This document shows positions 41,124-47,394 of a DNA stretch of 51,147 bases, piece after piece; position 1 is the stretch's first letter; the number at the start of each line of letters is the position of its first letter. Where the stretch lies: the IMG/VR virus record IMGVR_UViG_3300001373_000005, positions 1 through 51,147 of that record. The stretch is one strand, 5' to 3'. Both the position numbers and the translations under genes were made by a program. The DNA is from a virus. The notes beneath the pieces are model-generated. The model had not been told where the DNA came from, did not search any database, and saw only the letters and a list, made by a program, of their open reading frames with translations.

Positions 41124-41996
41124 ATGGAAGACACTAAGAAACAAACAAAGGGAAAGAGTAACACGCTAATCTGTGGAACAATGTTGTGTACATTAATGTT
41201 AGTAACATCAAATACATTAATAACAAACGCACATACACAAGAGGTAAACCCAAACATACCAATTGTAAAGACTACAGTACAACCAACACAAGGAACAATA
41301 TGTTATCAGGAACATGGTGACAATTGCATGTGTGATAAGTTCGTGGATAATACAATCCCTGTTGTAACTGTTAAACCCACACACACAGCGACAGCAACAG
41401 CAACTAAAGAAGCCTTGACGGATGTGTTAACTGGCAAAACAACAGTTTACAAAGTAGGAAACACAATAGTTACACCACAACCAACAACCAAGCCAACACT
41501 AAAAGAAGAACAAGCCAATGCAACAACTATACAAATAAACAAAGCAATGGCATCAAGCTACAGTAAAGGGAAACCTTACAACATCCCTTTAAGTGCAGAC
41601 CTACAAAGACACATAATTAACAAATGTAAAAAGTACGGTATCAGTCCAAACATTATCATAGGGATGATTGATACAGAATCCACCTTTGACCACAATGTAA
41701 TGGGTGATTACGGTCATAGCTATGGATTAATGCAAATACAAAAGCGTTACCATTACGACACAATGAAAAGATTAGGATGCTATAACCTTTTAAACTCATA
41801 CGATAATGTAAACGTAGGTATTGATATATTCGCACACCTATATTACAAATATGGTAACTACCATAAAGCCTTGATGGCTTATAATGGTGGGGAGGGATAC
41901 GCAGACTATAGAATCAAAAGGGGTATATTGCGTTCTAAGTATAGTAGAAAAGTAATGAACAAAGCATACCATTATAAAGCCATTCGCAAATATTAA
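41124..41996 (+). CDS. Secreted/anchored lytic transglycosylase (SLT domain)
   Basis: 290 residues, SD GGAGG. Residues about 13-36 form a signal peptide or membrane anchor after a basic start, and a Thr/Pro-rich linker spans to about 145. The C-terminal domain is SLT/goose-lysozyme-like: GMIDTESTFD with catalytic Glu185, then DYGHSYGLMQIQKRYH, GIDIFAHLYYKYG and ALMAYNGGEGYADY. It cuts peptidoglycan glycan strands outside the membrane. Its place in the early region, away from lysis genes, suggests a role other than final lysis, such as wall remodelling or superinfection exclusion (inference). Confidence 0.85.
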   Translation: MEDTKKQTKGKSNTLICGTMLCTLMLVTSNTLITNAHTQEVNPNIPIVKTTVQPTQGTICYQEHGDNCMCDKFVDNTIPVVTVKPTHTATATATKEALTDVLTGKTTVYKVGNTIVTPQPTTKPTLKEEQANATTIQINKAMASSYSKGKPYNIPLSADLQRHIINKCKKYGISPNIIIGMIDTESTFDHNVMGDYGHSYGLMQIQKRYHYDTMKRLGCYNLLNSYDNVNVGIDIFAHLYYKYGNYHKALMAYNGGEGYADYRIKRGILRSKYSRKVMNKAYHYKAIRKY

Positions 41997-42011
41997 TTAA
42001 ATACACACACA

Positions 42012-42107
42012 AAAGCCGATACAAGCCTTGTAGCCACTTAAATACATTATTTTAGAATAATATACCTTAAGATAAAAAGTGACGTTTACAAGCCCTGTAT
42101 CGGCTTT
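42012..42107 (+). ncRNA. Long segmented stem-loop (terminator or structured RNA)
   Basis: Outer stem AAAGCCGATACA/TGTATCGGCTTT (12 bp, 42012-42023/42096-42107), then CTTGTA/TACAAG (42027-42032/42087-42092), CACTT/AAGTG (42035-42039/42077-42081) and an apical ATTATT-TTAG-AATAAT (42046-42061). It ends the transglycosylase transcript just before promoter 42151. Its size and internal loops exceed a simple terminator. Confidence 0.6.
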
Positions 42108-42150
42108 ATAATGCCATAAAATAAATTTCATATTTTTTACAAAAAAAGTA

Positions 42151-42206
42151 TTGACAACCAATTCAACACATGCTATACTATCAAAGTACCAAGTAGTTGA
42201 TTGGTA
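42151..42206 (+). promoter_or_regulatory. Sigma-A promoter with +1 hairpin
   Basis: -35 TTGACA (42151-42156), 17-bp spacer, TGC-extended -10 TATACT (42174-42179). Hairpin TACCAA-gtagttga-TTGGTA (42187-42206) begins next to the predicted +1. It drives the gene at 42245. Confidence 0.85.
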
Positions 42207-42217
42207 ACAACAAAATA

Positions 42218-42229
42218 TTTCAGTAGAGA
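42218..42229 (+). promoter_or_regulatory. RRUN-loop leader hairpin 8
   Basis: TTTC-AGTA-GAGA with one U-G pair, 15 nt before ATG 42245. The 3' arm overlaps the SD (AGAGAGG), so folding could hide the SD in this copy. Confidence 0.65.
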
Positions 42230-42244
42230 GAGGAAACAAAGAAA

Positions 42245-42622
42245 ATGAGTATTATTTACAAATTGTCGACAGACAAAAGGTGTGAACTACAGGCGATACA
42301 AGTAAACGCCAATAACATCTATGACAAAATGAGCGAAGCAATAGGAAACACAATGGAACACGTACACGTTAAAGGACTTGATGAAAACAACATTACAATG
42401 TTTTGTGATGATGAATTTCTTTTGAACAAAAAACAAGAGTTAGAAAACGTGTCAATTTACCTGTTTTACAAGAACCTACCTATATTAGGTAATGTTATCT
42501 TTGCAGGATTCGACAAGGGAACAGGTGATAGCTTGCCACTTACAAGCGAACAAATCACCATCATACAGAAACTAATCAAGAAGACTACAATTGCAGGCAT
42601 TGGCATTGCATACGTAGAGTAA
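42245..42622 (+). CDS. DUF3846-like hypothetical protein
   Basis: 125 residues. The overall order (N-terminal strand, KGLDENNITMFCDDEFLLNK, IYLFYKNLPILGNVIFAGFD, then SLPLTSEQITIIQKL) resembles DUF3846 proteins, which are small, common on phages and plasmids, and of unknown function. The match is by pattern only. Own promoter, hairpin leader and downstream terminator make a one-gene unit. Confidence 0.65.
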   Translation: MSIIYKLSTDKRCELQAIQVNANNIYDKMSEAIGNTMEHVHVKGLDENNITMFCDDEFLLNKKQELENVSIYLFYKNLPILGNVIFAGFDKGTGDSLPLTSEQITIIQKLIKKTTIAGIGIAYVE

Positions 42623-42632
42623 CAACAAAGTA

Positions 42633-42662
42633 TATACGCAGGGTGTAAAAGCCCTGTTGTAT
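42633..42662 (+). terminator. Terminator-like hairpin
   Basis: ATAC-g-CAGGG-tgtaaaag-CCCTG-tt-GTAT, followed by GTAC. It ends the single-gene unit at 42245 before the next promoter at 42702. Confidence 0.55.
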
Positions 42663-42701
42663 GTACAAACAAAAAGAAATAAAAAAAGTTTCAAAAAAGT
42701 G

Positions 42702-42751
42702 TTGACAAGTGTTTCAATACATGTTACACTGTAAAAGTAGCAGATAGCTAC
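42702..42751 (+). promoter_or_regulatory. Sigma-A promoter with +1 hairpin
   Basis: -35 TTGACA (42702-42707), 17-bp spacer, TGT-extended -10 TACACT (42725-42730). Hairpin GTAGC-agata-GCTAC (42737-42751) begins exactly at the predicted +1. It drives the gene at 42783. Confidence 0.85.
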
Positions 42752-42757
42752 AAAATA

Positions 42758-42769
42758 ACTCGATAGAGT
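42758..42769 (+). promoter_or_regulatory. RRUN-loop leader hairpin 9
   Basis: ACTC-GATA-GAGT, 13 nt before ATG 42783. The most diverged loop (GAUA), but stem and position are kept. Confidence 0.65.
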
Positions 42770-42782
42770 AGGAGAGAAAACC

Positions 42783-43049
42783 ATGAAAACAATTTACGAC
42801 GTTAAAACAATATTAAAGAGAGCACACAACATAAAGAAACAAGCAGGATGCACAATGTCAGAAGCTCTAAAGTTTTCATGGGCTATCGAGAAAAAAGAAA
42901 TCGAAATCAGAACGTACAACGCACGTTTTGACGGTGAAGTAGTAACTTGGTCTATATGGACGGGTTACGGTAAAGTAAGAGCATATTACACATGTTCATG
43001 GCGTTCAAAATACGCAGACGCTAAAAAGACAAACTTTGTAAGCATGTAA
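42783..43049 (+). CDS. Small hypothetical protein
   Basis: 88 residues. The N-terminal helix region (ILKRAHNIKKQAG, MSEALKFSWAIEK) resembles small proteins of plasmids and phages with a KRAWEIKK...FSEALKxAW motif, of unknown function. The C-terminus is basic with Trp/Tyr. It heads a run of tiny genes from promoter 42702. Confidence 0.75.
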   Translation: MKTIYDVKTILKRAHNIKKQAGCTMSEALKFSWAIEKKEIEIRTYNARFDGEVVTWSIWTGYGKVRAYYTCSWRSKYADAKKTNFVSM

Positions 43050-43088
43050 AGGATAGGTTAGCATAAACATCAAGATGGAGGGGATAAC

Positions 43089-43247
43089 ATGGTATCATGT
43101 AAAGTCAGAAACACACCTAAAATGAAAAAGGTGTTAAAGAAAGTGTTGTCAAGAAAAAGAAGACATCACACAAAGAAAGTGAACGATATGTCATTCATAG
43201 GTTCACGAAAAGAAAATAACAAGTATGTAAGCAATTACGACTTGTAA
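43089..43247 (+). CDS. Small very basic protein
   Basis: 52 residues, SD GGAGGGG. Over a third of the first 35 residues are Lys/Arg/His (for example KKVLKKVLSRKRRHHTKK), suggesting nucleic-acid binding. Too short for homology judgement; the strong SD supports it. Confidence 0.6.
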   Translation: MVSCKVRNTPKMKKVLKKVLSRKRRHHTKKVNDMSFIGSRKENNKYVSNYDL

Positions 43248-43269
43248 CATAATAAAGGAGGTGTTAACA

Positions 43270-43410
43270 ATGCTATGTAATAGATGTGGTGGTGCGTGCT
43301 GGGAAGAAAGCAACATGTGTTTCGAATGTGGATATCCAGCAGGTGCAGAATGGGAAGAACCTACACAAGAAGAAGCACAGAAAACGACACAAGAAGCAAT
43401 AAACATGTAA
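43270..43410 (+). CDS. Mini zinc-ribbon protein
   Basis: 46 residues, SD AAGGAGG. CNRCGGAC and CFECGYPAG form a complete zinc ribbon in the first 25 residues, followed by an acidic Glu/Gln/Thr tail. No other domain. Confidence 0.65.
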   Translation: MLCNRCGGACWEESNMCFECGYPAGAEWEEPTQEEAQKTTQEAINM

Positions 43411-43427
43411 CTTAAAACATAAATTAA

Positions 43428-43439
43428 GCACAGTAGTGC
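43428..43439 (+). promoter_or_regulatory. RRUN-loop leader hairpin 10
   Basis: GCAC-AGTA-GTGC, 18 nt before ATG 43458, next to SD AAGGAGG. No promoter precedes it directly, so the box also occurs inside an operon. Confidence 0.75.
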
Positions 43440-43457
43440 AACAAGGAGGAAATAAAA

Positions 43458-43916
43458 ATGGAAAGATTTAAAACAAAGGTACAAATAATAAAAATCGGGG
43501 ATATAATGAACACGATTGACGTCGTGTGTAACAATAGATTTTGTTTTACTTACGACCAATGTGCACGTGATGGTACAGACGAATGTCTGTATTGTGCACA
43601 CGGTGACAGTCACGGTAATTGTGGTATACTTGATGTGTCAGAGTGTGTTATAACTAAGGTAAAAAAACGTAACCTAAACGATGGTTACAAAAAGATACGT
43701 TTTGCGAAAGAATCAAAACACCCAAAAGTTAGACTAGGATTATTGAAAATCTTTCAAGAGGTGTATTCTGAAAGTATGGAATGTAATGTTGTTGTGTATC
43801 AAATCGACGAACCAAATAATCGTATTTGGGCACAAAGAAAAAGTTGTAAACCGTCGAAGTGCTTTTTCGTAAAGCATTTAGATATAAACGACATATCAGA
43901 AAAAAGAGAGGTGTAG
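43458..43916 (+). CDS. Cysteine-rich hypothetical protein
   Basis: 152 residues, SD AAGGAGG. The N-terminal half has a Cys/His cluster (CNNRFCF, CARDGTDECLYCAHGD, then NCGILDVSEC) able to bind zinc. The C-terminal half is basic alpha/beta. No family recognised. A 3-nt gap separates it from the next gene. Confidence 0.7.
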   Translation: MERFKTKVQIIKIGDIMNTIDVVCNNRFCFTYDQCARDGTDECLYCAHGDSHGNCGILDVSECVITKVKKRNLNDGYKKIRFAKESKHPKVRLGLLKIFQEVYSESMECNVVVYQIDEPNNRIWAQRKSCKPSKCFFVKHLDINDISEKREV

Positions 43917-43919
43917 CAA

Positions 43920-44426
43920 ATGGAAAATAAATATGTTTTTGAATTTACAGATAACGCAGAGAAAAACGAACACGCACAAAAATGCTTAGATTTTGTTGTA
44001 GAGTGTGTTAAAGATTACTCATACGACAAAAGAGAAGCGAACCTAATAATGCGTGGTTACCTTATCGCACTATTAGGTAACGAAATATCAGCACGTTCTA
44101 TGGAAGCAAACACCTACGCAAAAGAACGTATCAAAAACGCATACGACATGCGTGTTAAGTATAGGTATGGCGTTAGTGATATAACGTTTAAAAATTGTAC
44201 TGTGTCACGTATGCAGGACGCCTATGTCCTTGTAGGTAGAGAGGGAAACAAAGATATAAGGGTAATGCAACCTTTTAACACTCCAATTGGAGATTACACA
44301 GACAGGATTGTGTACATCATATCACCCAATAAAAATGATATGTATGCACACATGGTAAGCGTTCTCGGACTAACGGAAGAAAAAGCACAAGACATTATGC
44401 TTTTTAACTTAGAACACAGACTTTAA
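43920..44426 (+). CDS. Hypothetical protein
   Basis: 168 residues, SD AGAGG overlapping the previous stop. A helical N-terminal ~80 residues, then a beta-rich region (DAYVLVGREGNKDIRVMQPF) and a C-terminal helix. No recognised domain. Last gene before promoter 44447. Confidence 0.7.
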   Translation: MENKYVFEFTDNAEKNEHAQKCLDFVVECVKDYSYDKREANLIMRGYLIALLGNEISARSMEANTYAKERIKNAYDMRVKYRYGVSDITFKNCTVSRMQDAYVLVGREGNKDIRVMQPFNTPIGDYTDRIVYIISPNKNDMYAHMVSVLGLTEEKAQDIMLFNLEHRL

Positions 44427-44446
44427 TATTTTTTAAAAAAAAGTGT

Positions 44447-44494
44447 TGACACGCTTACAAACATGTGTTAACATATAGAAGTAACAAACAGTTA
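44447..44494 (+). promoter_or_regulatory. Sigma-A promoter with +1 hairpin and long leader
   Basis: -35 TTGACA (44447-44452), 16-bp spacer, -10 TAACAT (44469-44474), weaker than the others. Hairpin TAAC-aaaca-GTTA (44482-44494) lies next to the predicted +1. It is followed by a structured leader of about 220 nt. Confidence 0.7.
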
Positions 44495-44516
44495 GTAAAC
44501 AGCAAGACACGAAACA

Positions 44517-44673
44517 CTTGCGAATCTCTAAACCGTTACCACTGTAAAGCGTAACCGTCCGACACATAGGAAGTGATTGTGTGTGCTGTATGTGAAATAG
44601 TGAAACACATGAGCCAAACGCACTCGCAAGGAATGAGCGTTAAAATCCACGCACTTCTCACACAGGGGTGCGT
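44517..44673 (+). ncRNA. Large structured 5' leader (riboswitch-like candidate)
   Basis: CTTGCGA (44517-44523) pairs with TCGCAAG (44624-44630), closing a multibranch region with GTTAC/GTAAC (44535-44539/44551-44555) and ATGTG/CACAT (44590-44594/44606-44610). A separate hairpin ACGCAC/GTGCGT (44649-44654/44668-44673) follows, and then the RRUN box. No match to a known riboswitch class was recognised. Confidence 0.55.
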
Positions 44674-44696
44674 AATGTTAAAAACATAAAAAAATA

Positions 44697-44708
44697 GCAC
44701 AGTGGTGC
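44697..44708 (+). promoter_or_regulatory. RRUN-loop leader hairpin 11
   Basis: GCAC-AGTG-GTGC, 16 nt before ATG 44725, abutting SD AAAGAGG. Confidence 0.75.
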
Positions 44709-44724
44709 ACGAAAGAGGTAAAAA

Positions 44725-45552
44725 ATGATTACATACAAAAATATTAAATTCAATGAGAAAGTTTCAAAGAAAAGAGAAACATTATTTAAAATAGGCATGA
44801 GTGTAATAGAGTGTAAGAGAGTTATGGAAGAAAAAGAAACAAATTTTATTTTAGACATATCAGATACAATTGATTCGGTAAATAATACTCACATAATGTC
44901 AAAGGCAATAAAAACGTCTATGATGATTATTGAAGAATTAGGACTATATAGATACAGTAACAAAATGTTACAAAGTGTTAATGAATTTTTGAGCAATAAA
45001 ACTATAAAAGAGGTATTTACAGTTGTTTTACAGGCTTATGAATTTTTCGCAATTCAAAATGATACAGCAAAAGAAAAGATACTACGTTTTGAAAGTTTTG
45101 AAAAATTCATTGACAGTATATTTAAATTTTCTGTGTATGAGTTAAGAACTATTGTAACACTAGAAGAAATTATATCAAGTGTAAGCTATGTATGTGAGCG
45201 TGTGTACACACAAGTTCAAACAGTTGTAAATTTAACACCACATGATATTGTAATTCTAAATGAAGATGGTACAGAAAAGATTGTGTACAAAAGTGAGGGT
45301 ATCGCTAGAGTATCAGCAACACAAACTTTATCTTACCAATTCACAGACCAAAACTGTTTACAACATGACGTATATAAACCGTCATACGGTGAAGTATCAG
45401 GATTGCCAGCACAACAAGACGGATTCATGTACATAGTATCAGGGATGGTAAAAAGTGCCCTACCTGATAGAAATGATTGCATATGTCCAAATGCACTGTT
45501 AATGGTACGTGAAAACGGTGTACCAAAAGGCACACAAGCATTTCAGGAATAA
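44725..45552 (+). CDS. Hypothetical protein with C-terminal NLTPH domain
   Basis: 275 residues. The first ~165 are helical. Residues about 170-275 form a compact beta domain starting VNLTPHDIVILNEDG, with GEVSGLPAQQDGFMYIVSGMV and RNDCICPN, a widespread bacterial and phage domain of unknown function (often alone as a ~100-residue protein). The fusion to a helical N-terminal part and the long structured leader set this copy apart. No cofactor motif is visible. Confidence 0.7.
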   Translation: MITYKNIKFNEKVSKKRETLFKIGMSVIECKRVMEEKETNFILDISDTIDSVNNTHIMSKAIKTSMMIIEELGLYRYSNKMLQSVNEFLSNKTIKEVFTVVLQAYEFFAIQNDTAKEKILRFESFEKFIDSIFKFSVYELRTIVTLEEIISSVSYVCERVYTQVQTVVNLTPHDIVILNEDGTEKIVYKSEGIARVSATQTLSYQFTDQNCLQHDVYKPSYGEVSGLPAQQDGFMYIVSGMVKSALPDRNDCICPNALLMVRENGVPKGTQAFQE

Positions 45553-45576
45553 CAAAACAAATAACTAAGTATAGTA

Positions 45577-45601
45577 AGGTGGTGCGTAACAAACACCACC
45601 T
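45577..45601 (+). terminator. Strong hairpin after the NLTPH gene
   Basis: AGGTGGTG-cgtaacaaa-CACCACCT, 8 bp. An A-rich stretch follows, not T, so it is more likely a 3'-end protector or processing site than a rho-independent terminator. Confidence 0.5.
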
Positions 45602-45644
45602 AAAAACAAAATAAAACATAATAAGAAAGAATGAGGGTTCACAC

Positions 45645-46016
45645 ATGGAAACAACATTCAAAATGGTATTACCTAGAACAATGAGAGGTAACAGCTGTAT
45701 AGACTTAAATGAAAGCAATATACAAGCCGTGTATAGAAGAAAGAATCAAGAAATCAAGAAACTAGGAAGCGATAGGATAGCACCATTAACAGGTCTTATT
45801 ATCCAAGTGGACAACAAGCCATACAGATTGATTAAGATTCAACGTGAGTATATTGGGACGCACCCATTTACAAACATTCAGCAAGAGACAGCAGACAAAA
45901 ATATCATATATTGGGGCATCATGGCACAATGTAACGATATAAGCGATTTTGTACTATACTACCAAAAGGAGGATGCGACACCATGCCTTTTGACTTCAAG
46001 AAACAACGAATCGTAA
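45645..46016 (+). CDS. Hypothetical protein
   Basis: 123 residues, SD GAGGG. A beta-rich region in the middle (RIAPLTGLIIQVDNKPYRLIK). It overlaps the HTH/NUMOD1 gene by 34 bp. No recognised family. Confidence 0.65.
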   Translation: METTFKMVLPRTMRGNSCIDLNESNIQAVYRRKNQEIKKLGSDRIAPLTGLIIQVDNKPYRLIKIQREYIGTHPFTNIQQETADKNIIYWGIMAQCNDISDFVLYYQKEDATPCLLTSRNNES

Positions 46017-46450
46017 CAGATGAAGAATATCAAAACTTCAACCAGTTAACCATTCAACAAATTGAAAGAATCAGAGAAGTATATAAAGAAGAGTCATCAA
46101 TCGACCGTACAGCAGAAATTACAGGTCATTGTAGAAATACAATAAATAAGTACGTTAAAGATATAAGTGTCCTTAAACGCAACAGCAGGGACTACGAGGG
46201 CAACGAAGTATTAAGGATATGCCCTAACACTGGAAAGATAGAAAGACGCTATAAAACGCAATTACAAGCCTCAAAAGATAACTTCATTTCCCCTGACACG
46301 TTAAACAAGTGCATCAAGGGGCACACAGCAACAGCAGGAGGAAAAGTTTGGGTTTTGGAAAGTGAATATGACCAAAACAAAGATTATACCGTAAAAAGCA
46401 AATTTCACTTTTCAGACATTGCAAAACTCAATAGAATATTATTCATGTAA
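45983..46450 (+). CDS. DNA-binding protein with HTH and NUMOD1-like domains
   Basis: 155 residues, SD AGGAGG. Residues about 20-55 (QIERIREVYKEESSIDRTAE and NTINKYVKDI) form a helix-turn-helix of the homeodomain-like/Hin type. Residues about 88-130 (QLQASKDNFISPDTLNKCIK, GGKVWV) match the NUMOD1 DNA-binding repeat found at the end of HNH/GIY-YIG homing endonucleases. No nuclease domain is present, so it may be a remnant or a domesticated regulator. Confidence 0.7.
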   Translation: MPFDFKKQRIVTDEEYQNFNQLTIQQIERIREVYKEESSIDRTAEITGHCRNTINKYVKDISVLKRNSRDYEGNEVLRICPNTGKIERRYKTQLQASKDNFISPDTLNKCIKGHTATAGGKVWVLESEYDQNKDYTVKSKFHFSDIAKLNRILFM

Positions 46451-46485
46451 ATATAAAATAAAAGCAAATAAAAGGCAAAAAAGTG

Positions 46486-46543
46486 TTGACAATGCCTTTT
46501 ATTTGTTATATAATAAGAGAGTAGTAAGTAATTACTTGCTAAC
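46486..46543 (+). promoter_or_regulatory. Sigma-A promoter with +1 hairpin
   Basis: -35 TTGACA (46486-46491), 17-bp spacer, perfect -10 TATAAT (46509-46514). Hairpin from GTAG to CTAAC (46521-46543) with AATT loop and one bulge, starting exactly at the predicted +1. Confidence 0.88.
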
Positions 46544-46548
46544 ATCAA

Positions 46549-46560
46549 TGTCAGTAGACA
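46549..46560 (+). promoter_or_regulatory. RRUN-loop leader hairpin 12
   Basis: TGTC-AGTA-GACA, 15 nt before ATG 46576, touching SD AAAGGAG. Confidence 0.78.
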
Positions 46561-46575
46561 AAGGAGACAGAAAAA

Positions 46576-46836
46576 ATGATAACATTAGAAATGGTAAAAG
46601 AAAATATGCAATCAATGGTTGCATGTACATTCACAAAAGAAGAATTGGAAGATGTGTGTATAATATCTTTCCAAGATTACGAAGAAAACGACACAAGCGA
46701 AATAATATTTTCGCAACTAGGAAGAAACACATTTACAGCATACGTAAACAGCGAAGATGGAAATGGTTACATCATAGAAACATCAAGCCATGTTGTAAAT
46801 GGTGAAAATGTGTTTTTAGTTGAAGAGATAAGGTAA
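46576..46836 (+). CDS. Small acidic hypothetical protein
   Basis: 86 residues, acidic. A helical start, then beta strands (EIIFSQLGRNTFTAYV, NGYIIETSSHV). It has one of the best promoters of the genome, so it is probably abundant early. No family recognised; small, acidic and highly expressed proteins of this kind are sometimes host-takeover factors (inference). Confidence 0.7.
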   Translation: MITLEMVKENMQSMVACTFTKEELEDVCIISFQDYEENDTSEIIFSQLGRNTFTAYVNSEDGNGYIIETSSHVVNGENVFLVEEIR

Positions 46837-46844
46837 ACAAAGTT

Positions 46845-46916
46845 TCGCACTCTATAACAGGTATAGTAAACGTTTATAACCAACAAACGTGTGTGGTTCA
46901 ACTCCACTAGTGCGAA
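46845..46916 (+). ncRNA. tRNA-like structure
   Basis: 72 nt. Acceptor-like 7-bp stem TCGCACT/AGTGCGA (46845-46851/46909-46915) with A as discriminator. D-arm-like CTATA-ACAGG-TATAG. Anticodon-arm-like CGTTT/AAACG with an irregular 9-nt loop. T-arm with the canonical loop TTCAACT inside TGTGG/CCACT (4 of 5 pairs). CCA is not encoded. The anticodon arm is not standard, so this is probably a degenerate tRNA or a tRNA mimic, not a working tRNA. Confidence 0.5.
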
Positions 46917-46920
46917 TTAA

Positions 46921-46990
46921 CAGGTTACAAGCACAACAAATAATAAACATGCGATTATCCCCTCGATTACTGTATGTAGCTTGTAACCTG
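46921..46990 (+). ncRNA. 70-nt stem-loop after the tRNA-like element
   Basis: A perfect 12-bp stem CAGGTTACAAGC/GCTTGTAACCTG (46921-46932/46979-46990), with an inner ACATGC/GTATGT helix around a CCCC-containing loop. It lies 4 nt after the tRNA-like element and 5 nt before RRUN box 13, so the three may be co-transcribed and processed. Confidence 0.55.
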
Positions 46991-46995
46991 TATTA

Positions 46996-47007
46996 TGTCA
47001 ATAGACA
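46996..47007 (+). promoter_or_regulatory. RRUN-loop leader hairpin 13
   Basis: TGTC-AATA-GACA, 13 nt before ATG 47021, touching SD AAAGGAGGG. Confidence 0.75.
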
Positions 47008-47020
47008 AAGGAGGGAATCA

Positions 47021-47167
47021 ATGTTAGATAAAATAAATGACTTCTTTAGTAAGTCGCAAACAACAGAACAAGACATGAAAAAGCGTGTAAGCACAAAAGA
47101 GGCTACAAGACACATGTCAAAGATTCAACGTGTAGTAATAGACAACACAAAACATACTAAAAAGTAA
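47021..47167 (+). CDS. Small hypothetical protein
   Basis: 48 residues from ATG 47021, SD AAAGGAGGG. Helical, Lys/Thr-rich. The strong SD and RRUN box support translation. No family. Confidence 0.55.
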   Translation: MLDKINDFFSKSQTTEQDMKKRVSTKEATRHMSKIQRVVIDNTKHTKK

Positions 47168-47184
47168 AAGAGGTGATACAGACA

Positions 47185-47388
47185 ATGTTGTCACTAGTAA
47201 GCAGAATAAGACTAAAAATAAAGATATTCAAAAACAGGTTACGCTTAAGGTTGTTACACAACGAGATAACATCATTAGAACTAATATTTAATGATAAGCG
47301 TAAGCAGTTGACAGAAACACAGAAACGCACGTTAAGAAAACGTGCTAGCGAGATATTCGCAGAGATAGAAACAATAACAACACTGTAA
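47185..47388 (+). CDS. Small basic helical protein
   Basis: 67 residues from ATG 47185; GTG 47173 is in frame but lies on the SD (AGAGG). Strongly basic in the first half (RIRLKIKIFKNRLRLRL), then a helical region. Possibly nucleic-acid or membrane-surface binding. No family. Confidence 0.55.
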   Translation: MLSLVSRIRLKIKIFKNRLRLRLLHNEITSLELIFNDKRKQLTETQKRTLRKRASEIFAEIETITTL

Positions 47389-47394
47389 ACACCA

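Noticed and set aside
45983-46450. Integrase, transposase or lysogeny repressor
   Set aside because: No integrase or transposase motif exists in any gene. The HTH protein has a NUMOD1 domain and not a CI-like architecture.
46845-46916. A functional tRNA gene
   Set aside because: The anticodon arm has no regular 7-nt loop and the T stem has a mismatch, so it is listed only as tRNA-like.
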